The position numbers were made by a program, and so were the translations under genes. A stretch of 64,000 bases of DNA from Paraburkholderia kirstenboschensis (GTDB lineage Bacteria; Pseudomonadota; Gammaproteobacteria; Burkholderiales; Burkholderiaceae): contig NZ_CAJHCR010000027.1 of the NCBI RefSeq assembly GCF_904848585.1, forward strand, positions 1-64,000. The letters are read 5' to 3'. Position 1 is the first letter of the stretch, and each line of letters opens with the position of its first letter. Below, piece after piece: positions 51,805 through 60,606 of this stretch. The notes under the pieces are model-generated. The model saw nothing but the letters and a program-made list of their open reading frames with translations. It did not search any database and was not told where the DNA came from.

Positions 51805-52545
51805 GTGATACAACGTTTTGGCGGCAGGGTCGCGCTTGTGACCGGCGGTGCGGCGGGTATCGGCCGCGCGGTCGTTGACCGCATGGTGGCCGAAGGAGCA
51901 ACAGTCGTAGTTTGGGACATCAACGAAGAGCGTCTTGCTAGCTGCAGGCAACTGCACGCTGCGCATGTGTTGACGCAGCGCGTTGACGTCACCGACGCCG
52001 GAAACATCGACCGCGCATTAAGCGAGGCGATGGGACAATTTGGCCGTCTCGACATCGTCGTGAATGGTGCGGGACTGATTGGCCCGAACGGCCCCTTCTG
52101 GGAAACCACGCCAGAGGAATGGGAACGAACGCTACGGATCGACCTGACCTCCGTGTTTCTTGTTTCGCGTGCAGCAAGGCCGCTTCTTGTCGCCAATGGC
52201 TGGGGGCGCATCGTCAATATTGCTTCTGTGACAGCAAACGAAGGACCAAAAAACCTTGCTGTGTATGCCACATCAAAGGCAGGTGTTGTCGGACTAACCA
52301 AATCGATGGCCAAAGACCTTGCGGGTACCGGTGTACTGGTGAACGCCATCGCACCTGCGCTTATTGCAACCGAATTACTCGGGCAGCTCACGAAGGAGTA
52401 TTACGAAGCCGCCCTGTCGAGAATCCCTCTCGGCCGCGCAGGCACGCTCGACGAAGCTGCGGCACTCATAACATGGCTTTGCTCCGAAGAGTGTTCGTTC
52501 TCAACGGGAGCGGTTTACGACCTTTCGGGCGGGCGCGGCATCTAG
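51805..52545 (+). CDS. Classical SDR family dehydrogenase
   Basis: GTG 51805 follows AAGGAG by 8 bases and gives 246 residues. The motifs are VALVTGGAAGIGRAVVDRM (TG-x3-GIG), VNGAGLIGPNGPF (NAG), the catalytic Ser in NIASVTANEGP and YATSK (Tyr-x3-Lys). A C-terminal LSGGRGI closes the fold. The substrate is unknown. It is alone on the plus strand, facing the minus-strand flavoprotein genes. It may act on the same compounds as the flavoproteins, since SDRs and 3-ketosteroid-like dehydrogenases often share pathways. Confidence 0.88.
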   Translation: MIQRFGGRVALVTGGAAGIGRAVVDRMVAEGATVVVWDINEERLASCRQLHAAHVLTQRVDVTDAGNIDRALSEAMGQFGRLDIVVNGAGLIGPNGPFWETTPEEWERTLRIDLTSVFLVSRAARPLLVANGWGRIVNIASVTANEGPKNLAVYATSKAGVVGLTKSMAKDLAGTGVLVNAIAPALIATELLGQLTKEYYEAALSRIPLGRAGTLDEAAALITWLCSEECSFSTGAVYDLSGGRGI

Positions 52546-52623
52546 AATTCGAAGCTAATACCCGCCGCGCGAGCGCGGATCAATCGTGCTCGCGCCGGTC
52601 ATCGATTCCTACCCGCTGCCTGC

Positions 52624-54207
52624 TCAGACACGCGTTCCTGCCGTTGCTAACTTCGTCGACGCAGCACGCTCAGCCGCAAAACGTCCCGCGCGGCGCCCCG
52701 ACACCATCGCCCATCCGATGTGATGACCATGTCCGGCGAGAATCACCCCACCTTGCCCAGCTGAACCCGCCGCGTACAGTCCAGGCACCGGGTCCCCCGT
52801 GCGATTTATAACCTCGTGGTCTCGGGACACGGCTAGACCGCCTTCCGTGAAGACAATCCAGCTCTGCACGGGGCCGAGCGCATAGAAGGGGCCTCTCGAT
52901 ACGGGCTGCCGCTGGTCACCAGTCGACTTGCCTGGCTGGAGCTTCGCGTTGTGCTCGTCGATGGCCGAGCGCAAGGTCGCGGCCGCAACACCGATGTCTT
53001 CTGCAAGCCTCTCTACCGTCGAAGCTTTGTGGTAGAGATCCTTCCGTGTACGTCGGTAGTCGTCGAGATAAGCGTACGAAATCCCCGGGGCCGTCGACAC
53101 GAAATTGGGCCACTTCTCGAACATCTGCGCTACCCGGTCATCGAATACGAGGAAGGCTTCTTTATTCGGCTGATTGGATACCTGCAACTCCGGCTTGTTA
53201 AGCTCGTCCGCAAACCGGGCGCCGCGACGGTTCACCAGAATTGCACCTGCCCTGAGCAGGGATGGCTCAGGCGCGAGCGATGCAGTCATGAACTTGGTAA
53301 TGAACGGCCGGAACAAGGACAACGGCAGGTTGGTCAGGGCAAACTGCATGGGCGCGGTGATGAGACGGTGCGGCGGCAGTCTCCTGAGTAACGTGTCTTT
53401 CGCCGGCGCCTTGAACCGCATACTCGGTCCCCACATCACATCCGGGTTTCGAATCCATGCTCCGACTGTCTCAGCCATCACGTGACCGTCGCCTGTGCTC
53501 ATCGGATTGATGGCGTCAACGTGTGAGACATGAGGAAGATTGACCTTCTTCAACGCAGGGCTTGCGCTGAAGTCGCCACTGGCGAGGATGACACCACCGC
53601 GCGCGATAAATTCGGTTGCTCCAGACGCATCCTTAGCCACGATGCCGACAACCTTGTGGTCATCGACCACGAGTGATTGCGCACGCACACTTAGGCGCAC
53701 GTCGACACCGAGACGCTTACATTCCCGGGAAAGGTAGTAGGGATATGCGCGCGAGTTCGGCAACACATTGTGCATCCTTGGCTTCTGATGCGGGGGCTCC
53801 GGCATTGGACCGTAGAAGCTGAGTCCGATGCTAAGCAGCCATTTGAAGGTCTCGGGGATATTGTCGACGAGAACGCGACGCAATTCGAGATTCTCCTTCG
53901 ATTCGAGTTCCGGCGGCAGGAACAATGACATGTCGCTGAAATGCTCGTCCGGCGTGTCCACTAGTCCCTTGCGTTTCTGGAACGGGGTGCCAGTGGAAGT
54001 AATCGACCCGATCGACAGTCGAGTCGTGCCGCCCAGATGAGGGTTCTTTTCAAGAACGATTACTTTGGCTCCGGCACTCGCCGCAGAGCAAGCCGCAGCG
54101 AGTCCGGAGCCACCGCCTCCAACAACGATTACGTCAGCGAATTCCTGACGCATCCCATTCGTGTGCAAATCTCTATGCAAGGCTATCTCCTTCGATGCTC
54201 GACTCAT
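52624..54207 (-). CDS. FAD-dependent dehydrogenase/fumarate-reductase-like flavoprotein 1
   Basis: Up to 527 residues. The FAD motif is DVIVVGGGGSGLAAACSAAS followed by VIVLEKNPHLGGTTRLSIGS. The C-terminal GLYAAGSAGQGGVILAGHGH is typical of the succinate dehydrogenase/fumarate reductase/3-ketosteroid dehydrogenase superfamily. The start is ambiguous: ATG 54207 has no good ribosome site, whereas TTG 54180 has AAGGAG 7 bases upstream. It is the third of three consecutive flavoprotein genes on the minus strand. The substrate cannot be deduced from sequence alone. Confidence 0.8.
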   Translation of the reverse strand: MSRASKEIALHRDLHTNGMRQEFADVIVVGGGGSGLAAACSAASAGAKVIVLEKNPHLGGTTRLSIGSITSTGTPFQKRKGLVDTPDEHFSDMSLFLPPELESKENLELRRVLVDNIPETFKWLLSIGLSFYGPMPEPPHQKPRMHNVLPNSRAYPYYLSRECKRLGVDVRLSVRAQSLVVDDHKVVGIVAKDASGATEFIARGGVILASGDFSASPALKKVNLPHVSHVDAINPMSTGDGHVMAETVGAWIRNPDVMWGPSMRFKAPAKDTLLRRLPPHRLITAPMQFALTNLPLSLFRPFITKFMTASLAPEPSLLRAGAILVNRRGARFADELNKPELQVSNQPNKEAFLVFDDRVAQMFEKWPNFVSTAPGISYAYLDDYRRTRKDLYHKASTVERLAEDIGVAAATLRSAIDEHNAKLQPGKSTGDQRQPVSRGPFYALGPVQSWIVFTEGGLAVSRDHEVINRTGDPVPGLYAAGSAGQGGVILAGHGHHIGWAMVSGRRAGRFAAERAASTKLATAGTRV

Positions 54208-54239
54208 TGAATCGGCTCTACCGAGGCGTTCTCGTGCTC

Positions 54240-56006
54240 TCAGTTGCCGACTTTTTGTAGGGTCGGCAGCAAGCGCAGACCAATTTGCGTACCGGTGACT
54301 GCAAGGTCGGATTTACCCGCCGCATTCATCGCGACCCGATATCCGAATGTGAGGGCCGGGCCGAGCGTCGTGCCTGGGCCGGGATACGTACCCAGCATGA
54401 CCGACGCCATGTCATTACCGCAGGCGTAGAGGCCCGCTACGACGCGGTTCTTTTCGTCGAGAACCTGACCGTCACCATTGGTACGCAACCCCGTGCTGGT
54501 CGCAATCTCCGCGGGGTAGACCGCGACTGCCGCGAACGGTCCTTGCCTGATTTCAGCCAGACACGGATTTGGGCGCACCTTCGGGTCCCCATTGAACCGA
54601 TTGAGCTCTGTGTCACCCTTCCCGAAATCGAGGTCTTTGCCATTGCGTGCGAACTGGTTATATCGTTCAATCGTTTCCTGCAGCGCATCGGGCCTAATCT
54701 TCAGCTTCCCCGCAAGCACATCAAGCGTCAAACCCGTTATGAGATATCCGGAGCTCTCGAACTTCGACAGGTTCCTGGTGCCGGGGTAGATGGCACCCAG
54801 TCCGTATCGCGTAATAAAGCCGGTTTCACAGATGAGATATGCCGGCATTGTTGGCGACACCGGGTGCGATGCATACATGCCCTGAACGAAGTCATGATAT
54901 GAAGCTGCTTCATTGACGAAACGCTTGCCCGCGCTATTCACAGCAATGAGACCGGGCTTTGCGCGGTCAAGCGAAAGATGAGGAAAGAGACCTTTCGTTC
55001 CGTCGGAACGCCGCGTAATTGAGACCGGCGTCCAGAATGCACCATCTCCATGCTCTTCAGGCCTCACGCTTGCGCCGTATTTCAGGCCCAAGGTGATGCC
55101 ATCGCCCGTGTTGCTTTCGCTGGCGACAGAATGTTGCGGAGTAGGGCGCGGCATGAATTGCTTGCGCAACTCCCTGTTGTGACCGTAACCCCCAGTAGCG
55201 AGAACCACGCCTTTACGAGTCCGGACGCGTTGGTTTCCAGACCCGGTTCGGACCACGGCGCCAATTACCGCATTTCCATCGCGAACCAGTTCAGTGACCG
55301 TGGACTCGAAGAGGATTTCTACCTTCCGTTTTTTCAGGCTGTAAAAGAGTCGCGCGACAAGCGCATTGCCCATGACCACGCGCGTGCCGCGTGAGTATCG
55401 GGTTCGGTCGAACACATAGCGGGCGAAGAGCTTTCCCGAATACATGAAGTTTGACACGGTCTTGAAGCGGCCCAGCAGCCTGGGAATGTCCTCTTTGCCG
55501 GCCATCATCCCGCTGAGAACCATGAACTCGGGAATGGGCGGGCGAACGCGTTCAAAGTCAGCGCCTAAAAGACGGCCGTCGAAATTTTCAGGGACCAGTG
55601 CACGACCTGAAACGGCGGCGCCATCGAGGTCCCGATAGTCCGGATGCTTTCCGCATGGGTTAAAACGCACATCGGACTTTGCCCGAAGGTAGTCGACTAC
55701 CTGCGGCCCGGTCTGAAGATAGACCTGACGCAGACCTGAGTCATCCCGCCTCCCGCTCAGCTTCTCCATGTAGACGTGGGCAGCTTCTGCCGAGTCTGGA
55801 TATCCTGCGTCGAGGCTTTGACGGTTGCCGGGAATCCAGATTGAGCCTGCCGAGGTAGATGCCGTTCCGCCAACCTGGCGTGATTTCTCGATAACCAAAG
55901 GCGTCAGGCCTTCCAGCGAGGCCACGAGCGCCGCGGTCATTCCGCCGGCGCCAGCGCCTAAAACGAGTAGGTCAACTTCCCGGTCCCATTTCGTGTTGGT
56001 GGTCAT
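54240..56006 (-). CDS. FAD-dependent dehydrogenase, 3-ketosteroid-delta1-dehydrogenase-like flavoprotein 2
   Basis: The 588 residues begin MTTNTKWDREVDLLVLGAGA and GGMTAALVASLEGLTPLVIE, then VGGTASTSAGSIWIPGN. The close GxGxGG and the TAxSxGxxW segment match the KstD-like branch. The C-terminus has GLYACGNDMASVMLGTYPGP. GGAGAC precedes ATG 56006. These enzymes introduce a double bond next to a keto group using FAD. A steroid substrate is not implied, because no other steroid genes are present. It follows flavoprotein 3 by 9 bases. Confidence 0.82.
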   Translation of the reverse strand: MTTNTKWDREVDLLVLGAGAGGMTAALVASLEGLTPLVIEKSRQVGGTASTSAGSIWIPGNRQSLDAGYPDSAEAAHVYMEKLSGRRDDSGLRQVYLQTGPQVVDYLRAKSDVRFNPCGKHPDYRDLDGAAVSGRALVPENFDGRLLGADFERVRPPIPEFMVLSGMMAGKEDIPRLLGRFKTVSNFMYSGKLFARYVFDRTRYSRGTRVVMGNALVARLFYSLKKRKVEILFESTVTELVRDGNAVIGAVVRTGSGNQRVRTRKGVVLATGGYGHNRELRKQFMPRPTPQHSVASESNTGDGITLGLKYGASVRPEEHGDGAFWTPVSITRRSDGTKGLFPHLSLDRAKPGLIAVNSAGKRFVNEAASYHDFVQGMYASHPVSPTMPAYLICETGFITRYGLGAIYPGTRNLSKFESSGYLITGLTLDVLAGKLKIRPDALQETIERYNQFARNGKDLDFGKGDTELNRFNGDPKVRPNPCLAEIRQGPFAAVAVYPAEIATSTGLRTNGDGQVLDEKNRVVAGLYACGNDMASVMLGTYPGPGTTLGPALTFGYRVAMNAAGKSDLAVTGTQIGLRLLPTLQKVGN

Positions 56007-56015
56007 AGCCGTCTC

Positions 56016-57467
56016 CTAGACGCCGGCGAGAGCGCGGGCCCCCGCAGTTTGTTCGCTGCCCAAGGTTCGGATGATTGACTCTCCAGTCAGCATCCCGAAT
56101 ACGCTCGACTTCGAAAGACCGCCCGAGTAGCCAGCTGCCCCGCCTTGTCCTTCAAGGCCACCGGTACACGCTCCCGCCGCATACAGTCCGGAAATCGGTT
56201 CACCCGAGTTATCGAGAACTCGACCTTCCGCGTCGGTAGCAATTCCACCCATCGTGTATGTGACGCCCGCGCAAAGTTTGACAGCGTGAAACGGACCGGT
56301 CCGGACCGGCCACGCTTTGTACACGGTCGTGGTGCGAGGCGGCTGTCCGTCTGCCTGCCCGGTTTCGCAAATTCGGTTGAAGCTTTCCACTGACGCTTGG
56401 AGTGCCGCAGGTTCGAGGTTTAGCTTGCGGGCGAGTTCTTGAAAAGTCTTTGCGGAAATGAGTTCGCCGCCAGCGTTCACCATGTTCGGGTTCGCAGGCA
56501 AAATCCAGTCGCGTCCCGGACCGTTCCACGTTGCGTCGTCGAAGACAACGACGGCAGTGAGTGGGTCATCGAGTCCGGCAATTGCATTCGCGATATAGAC
56601 GCCACCGAGACCCTCATCGCAAAAACGCTGGGCGCGACCGTCGAGAACCATGCCTGCGGTGGTCAGGGAATCGACGACCGGGTATGGCCACAGCCCAGGG
56701 TTCGTCATTGCCTTGAGGTCGTGAACGTGACCATAAAAGCGGTCAGTGCCTATCAACTTCGCTCCGACCGCCTCAGCCATGAGCAGTCCAGAACCTTGTC
56801 CCGATTGCGCATTGCGCTGCAGTAACTGCTCCGGCCGCTTCGAAATGAAACGTCGAAGCAGTTCTAGGTTGCCTTGAAATCCACCGTCAGCGATGACGAC
56901 TGCGCGGGCCGGCAACTGCTGCACTCCATGGGCACCATTCGACACTTCGACTCCGACGCATCGACCGTCTTCCATTGACAGTCGTTCCGCCTTAATGCCG
57001 CGTGACAGCTGCCCGCCACGGGCGGCGAGCCGTTGCCCCAGGGTACGCAGCATCACGTCTCCGGAGCGCCCATGCCAGTTAAGGCCCGTCCGCCGCATGC
57101 CCGGAGGGGCCAACGAATTACGCCGCAGCCCATCCGGACCAGCCTTGATAAACCGGACGCCCTGAGCCGAGAGCCACGCGAGTGTGCGGCGTGCGTTCTT
57201 TGTAAGAGCATCGGCAAGGGCCGGGTCTGCCGTGTTGCGTGTGACGCGCATCAGGTTCGAACGAACCCATGATGGGTCACCTGTCATGTCGTCCATCGCA
57301 ACGTGGAAGAGTCCTCCGGTATAGCGGCTGTTACACAGATATGCGTCGTCACTGCTCTTTTCGAGAACGCGGACTCTCAATCCACCCTCCGCTACCTTGT
57401 TCGCGGCCGTGAGTCCCGCCAGCCCCGCACCTATAACGAGTACGTCGTATTCTGAATCTCGCGTCAT
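56016..57467 (-). CDS. FAD-dependent oxidoreductase, tricarballylate-dehydrogenase-like flavoprotein 3
   Basis: The 483 residues carry YDVLVIGAGLAGLTAANKVA, then VLEKSSDDAYLCNSRYTGGL and a C-terminal GLYAAGACTGGLEGQGGAAG. The SRYTGG segment and length fit the TcuA-type branch of the fumarate reductase flavoprotein superfamily. GGAGAC precedes ATG 57467. Upstream by 30 bases is a small membrane protein, so the four genes probably form one unit. Membrane partners would hand electrons to the quinone pool; TcuA uses a similar partner (TcuB), which is absent here. Confidence 0.8.
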   Translation of the reverse strand: MTRDSEYDVLVIGAGLAGLTAANKVAEGGLRVRVLEKSSDDAYLCNSRYTGGLFHVAMDDMTGDPSWVRSNLMRVTRNTADPALADALTKNARRTLAWLSAQGVRFIKAGPDGLRRNSLAPPGMRRTGLNWHGRSGDVMLRTLGQRLAARGGQLSRGIKAERLSMEDGRCVGVEVSNGAHGVQQLPARAVVIADGGFQGNLELLRRFISKRPEQLLQRNAQSGQGSGLLMAEAVGAKLIGTDRFYGHVHDLKAMTNPGLWPYPVVDSLTTAGMVLDGRAQRFCDEGLGGVYIANAIAGLDDPLTAVVVFDDATWNGPGRDWILPANPNMVNAGGELISAKTFQELARKLNLEPAALQASVESFNRICETGQADGQPPRTTTVYKAWPVRTGPFHAVKLCAGVTYTMGGIATDAEGRVLDNSGEPISGLYAAGACTGGLEGQGGAAGYSGGLSKSSVFGMLTGESIIRTLGSEQTAGARALAGV

Positions 57468-57497
57468 TGCAGTCTCCTTGATATCGACCCGTTAGCT

Positions 57498-57743
57498 TCA
57501 GTACTTCGGCAGAAGGGTGTCGGCGATAATCTTGAGAACTTCAACGTAGCTAAGAAGCAAGACCAGCAGAACGACAGCGCCAACCAATGCCACGGGGTAA
57601 AGCCAGGGCGTCGCGGTAGCGAAAGCAAGGTAGCCGAGACCCGCCAGTGTGACGAGCGCGGCGAGGATGGACAATCCCGTGCCTTTCGACACCAGGAACT
57701 GAACGATTGGGTACGAAGGAGGAACGAAATTTGGCTGACTCAC
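57498..57743 (-). CDS. Small membrane protein leading the flavoprotein operon
   Basis: GTG 57743 has GGAG 7 bases upstream and gives 81 residues; the longer frame to 57818 has no ribosome site. The sequence starts VSQPNFVPPSYPIVQFLVSK and has two hydrophobic helices (LSILAALVTLAGLGYLAFAT; YPVALVGAVVLLVLLLSYVE). I do not recognise the family. Being first in the operon and membrane-bound, it might anchor or serve one of the flavoproteins, but it has no heme or iron-sulfur ligands. Confidence 0.6.
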   Translation of the reverse strand: MSQPNFVPPSYPIVQFLVSKGTGLSILAALVTLAGLGYLAFATATPWLYPVALVGAVVLLVLLLSYVEVLKIIADTLLPKY

Positions 57744-58072
57744 TTGCAACTCCACAACGAAAAGGTTTCTGGGCAAAAAGCGGGAGCTGGGCGCGATCGA
57801 AATGAACCGGGAGCACAACGTCAGTCCGGTGTCGCCGGCCTTACCGGGCCGGGGTCGCGTGCATAAGCGGTGATGGGATGAGCTGAGGATGCAGGCTTGT
57901 CTCCAACGCTTATGGTCAGCAGCTGTGCTGCTCTTTCCAGGAAGTATGCGATTGTTGGTATGTCTCGACCAATGAATAAAATGTCTAAACGATACTGTTT
58001 TTCATATACATGAAAGCGGCGGAAACCGAGTGCAAAAATGCGCTGGAGTCCCGCCTGCCTTGGCTCTGAGGT
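57744..58072. other. Intergenic, 329 bp, between porin and flavoprotein unit
   Basis: It should contain the promoter of the small membrane protein operon and the end of the porin transcript. A hairpin CCGGCC-N6-GGCCGG at 57835-57852 lacks a T-run. Confidence 0.4.
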
Positions 58073-59305
58073 TCAGAAGAGGTGGCGGATGCCTGCGCGG
58101 ACCGCAACCTGCTTTCCCGTATTAGACGGCGTGAGCGCAACCATCGACGCGACGGCACCCTTGCCGGTGGAATCAGTGCCCAGTGCGCGCTGATAGTTCG
58201 CGTTCAGATAGAGCGACGTGCGCTTCGAGAGGAAATACGTCACGATTGCGTTGAATGTGTGGTACCGCGCGCCTGGCTTGCCATCCACGCTGCCACCGGT
58301 CAGGTAGTCGTACGCGCCAGTGACGTAGAGGGCAGGCGTGATGTACCAGGTGCTGTACATGGAGTAATTATCGAAGCTCGCGTCGCCGGTGTATCCAAGC
58401 GGATTCGTAAGAGACAGCGTGCCCGAGCTGGATGCGCCCAGGTCGTCAAATCGAATCCGGTTGTACATGAAGCCACTCGTCACTGGTCCAATAATGTAGA
58501 TGGCCCCAGCACCATAAGTTTCCAGCCCTTTTGCAGACGCGAAACCCGCGATGATGGGGTTGCTCGTGACGCCGGTAACTGAACCGAGATTGTTCCCGGT
58601 CGTGGAGCTCGTCGCGTTGTTCCCCCAGAAGGATTGATTCGGCGAATTGGCATAAAGGTAGGCGGCCGCAATCGTGAACTTGCCGTAGGAGTAGGATGCG
58701 CCGAAGGACTTCACGCTGTTCGTCTGGAAACTCGATGCGTTGTTTCCGAATCCGTAGAGAGCGCTGAAAGAAAATCCAGAGTATTTAAGACTACTGAATT
58801 TCAGAGCATTGTTGACGCGGAAATCGTTTCCAACGTTATCGAGATCGCTAGGATGGTCGCCGTACGCCCCGACGTACGCTGCAGTGGAAATTGGCCCTAA
58901 GTAGTCCACCATCTCGTCATACTGACGCCCAAGAGTCAATTTGCCATAGGGCGTTGCCAGCCCGACATACGCCTGACGGCCAAACAGGTCACCACCTTGC
59001 TGAAACTTGCCTGTCCCGACATCGAATCCATTTTCGAGGACGAACAGCGCCGAGTATCCGCCACCTAGGTCTTCAGTGCCCCGGAAGCCGAGCCGGTTCC
59101 CCTGAAGGATGCTACTGTTGTTGAACCATTGATGACCACTGACACGACCGTTCGGCGCGCCAGCTTGCGCCACCTGTGCGTTGTTCACGTAGTTGATGCC
59201 GTAATCAATGATCCCGTAGATGGTCACGCTACTTTGGGCAAACGCAGAACCGCTGAACGACGCTACTGCGGCGGCGACTGCCGCAAGTTTGACTTTCTGT
59301 TGCAC
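58073..59305 (-). CDS. Outer-membrane porin, Burkholderia-type trimeric
   Basis: The 410 residues begin with a signal peptide (MQQKVKLAAVAAAVASFSGS, cleaved after AFA) and the standard QSSVTIYGIIDYGINYVNN strand. Later come NRLGFRGTEDLGGGYSALFV and TLGRQYDE, a loop-3-like segment, and a C-terminal phenylalanine (AGIRHLF), the Omp85 recognition end. Such porins pass small solutes; one near aromatic catabolic genes may import the substrate. GGAGACAACTCG lies just before ATG 59305. The gene is intact. Confidence 0.92.
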   Translation of the reverse strand: MQQKVKLAAVAAAVASFSGSAFAQSSVTIYGIIDYGINYVNNAQVAQAGAPNGRVSGHQWFNNSSILQGNRLGFRGTEDLGGGYSALFVLENGFDVGTGKFQQGGDLFGRQAYVGLATPYGKLTLGRQYDEMVDYLGPISTAAYVGAYGDHPSDLDNVGNDFRVNNALKFSSLKYSGFSFSALYGFGNNASSFQTNSVKSFGASYSYGKFTIAAAYLYANSPNQSFWGNNATSSTTGNNLGSVTGVTSNPIIAGFASAKGLETYGAGAIYIIGPVTSGFMYNRIRFDDLGASSSGTLSLTNPLGYTGDASFDNYSMYSTWYITPALYVTGAYDYLTGGSVDGKPGARYHTFNAIVTYFLSKRTSLYLNANYQRALGTDSTGKGAVASMVALTPSNTGKQVAVRAGIRHLF

Positions 59306-59678
59306 GAGTTGTCTCCATTATTGGTATGTTGACCGGATTGTCGAATTGAGATTTTCCGACGCCAAATACTGCTGCATCGAGTGGCAACAACGAGGTTCGT
59401 CGAGGTAATGCCTGCATCCGGTTACGCATAGTCGTACCCGCTCTTTCTGGTCAGGCAAAACCTCAGTTCGCTGATGGCCGCTCGTTTATAAGGGCTGTAA
59501 AAAGGACCGTAAAATAACTAAATGCTCTGGCCCATACACCGTCAGATATAGCTGGAAGGAAGGGCCGGGGATGAGCCTTGCTCGGCGGAAGGTAAAGCCG
59601 CCCCGGGCGGGGCTGACATGGATATCTGCAAGAAAGACGCGGGGCCGCGCTGTGTATATTTACGCGATCAATCGTCGT

Positions 59679-59699
59679 TATAGACCGGCCTTTATGGAC
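59679..59699 (+). promoter_or_regulatory. 21-bp motif, site C, in the porin upstream region
   Basis: The plus strand reads TATAGA, CCGGCC, TTTATGGAC, matching site B in 18 of 21 positions. It lies 374 bases upstream of the porin start, but its orientation points away from the porin. If it is a dimeric LysR site, orientation may not matter. Confidence 0.5.
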
Positions 59700-59763
59700 A
59701 AGCTCGACGCGTTTGAGCGTGCGCAAGAAAAGACCTCGCATTGAGGGCGAGCCGGGAAAATAG

Positions 59764-59789
59764 AACGGCGGAGCCGAAGCTCCGCCGTT
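59764..59789. terminator. Bidirectional Rho-independent terminator
   Basis: AACGGCGGAGC and GCTCCGCCGTT form an 11-bp perfect stem with a CGAA loop (TTCG in the other strand). T-rich tails occur on both sides: TTATT on plus, CTATTTTCC on minus. It ends the SDR transcript (59824) and insulates the porin. Confidence 0.85.
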
Positions 59790-59823
59790 TTATTCCCTAC
59801 CACTAGTAGTGCTTGGTCGTGCT

Positions 59824-60606
59824 CTACTTTGCGAGCGCGTTTGCTTCTTCAATGACTCGATGCAACGCGGCTCCAGCGTTCAGGCCGCCATCCAGCGCAA
59901 TCTCCTCACCGGTTATGTAGCTGGAATCATCGCTCGCAAGAAACAGTACGAGGCGAGCAGCTTCGGAGAGGGTTCCATGGCGGCCCAGCGGAGTCATGCG
60001 GCGGAACGGCTCGAGATGCGTAGCGTTTTCGTTCAGTGGGGTGACAATCACGCCTGGGCAAATCGCATTTACGCGGATAGCATCTTTTGCAAATTCGAGT
60101 GCTGACGTCTTCGTGAGACCACGAAGCCCCCATTTACTCGCGCTGTAGGCGGCGTCGTAGTAGCCGGACAGACCAGCAATGGACGAGATGTTTACGATGG
60201 CCCCGCCCCCCGCAGCTCTCATTGAAGGAACCACGGCCTTGATACCCAGGAATGCACCCGTTAGGTTGATGTTGAGGAGGTGTTGCCACTTTTCCTCATC
60301 CGTGTCCATCACCCCTGTGCGCAGGATGATGCCGGCGTTGTTGACGAGAACGGTTACGTTCCCTGCCCAGCTGTTGACGTCCTCGACCGTGTGGCACCAA
60401 CCTGCAGCATCGCACACATCAAGGTCGTAGGCTCGCGCTTTCCCACCGTTCGCATTGATGCTTTCGGCAACAGCTTCCGCTTGCTCGAATGCTACATCGC
60501 ATACCGCTACTGCAGCACCTTCGGCCGCGAAGAGCGTTGCTTCCTCTGCCCCTTGTCCACCACCAGCGCCGGTGATGATCGCTACCTTCCCCGCGAGACG
60601 CCTCAT
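59824..60606 (-). CDS. Classical SDR family oxidoreductase
   Basis: ATG 60606 with AGGAGG 6 bases upstream gives 260 residues: MRRLAGKVAIITGAGGGQGA (TG-x3-G-x-G), VNNAGIILRTGVMD, the active-site Ser in NISSIAGLSGYYDAAYSASK and the Tyr-x3-Lys in YSASK. Resembles 3-alpha-hydroxysteroid/glucose-dehydrogenase-like classical SDRs. The substrate is unknown. It is flanked by a strong terminator and a long noncoding stretch. The N-terminal extension open upstream is not coding-like. Confidence 0.88.
   Translation of the reverse strand: MRRLAGKVAIITGAGGGQGAEEATLFAAEGAAVAVCDVAFEQAEAVAESINANGGKARAYDLDVCDAAGWCHTVEDVNSWAGNVTVLVNNAGIILRTGVMDTDEEKWQHLLNINLTGAFLGIKAVVPSMRAAGGGAIVNISSIAGLSGYYDAAYSASKWGLRGLTKTSALEFAKDAIRVNAICPGVIVTPLNENATHLEPFRRMTPLGRHGTLSEAARLVLFLASDDSSYITGEEIALDGGLNAGAALHRVIEEANALAK

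Larger units (their letters stand above)
59306..59823. other. Intergenic, 518 bp, between porin and SDR
   Basis: The stretch holds site C of the 21-bp motif and a bidirectional terminator. The porin promoter should be here, but minus-35/minus-10 boxes are not certain. Confidence 0.45.

Noticed and set aside
57835..57852. Hairpin CCGGCC-N6-GGCCGG as a porin terminator
   Set aside because: It has no T-run and lies 220 bases past the porin stop; GC palindromes of this size are frequent here.
59463..59741. 92-codon minus-strand frame between porin and SDR
   Set aside because: It has no motif or ribosome site and overlaps the 21-bp motif.
59694..59744. Very short frames starting ATGGAC inside all three copies of the 21-bp motif (8, 11 and 16 codons), as leader peptides
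   Set aside because: The peptides share nothing beyond Met-Asp, have no ribosome site, and ATGGAC is part of the DNA motif itself.
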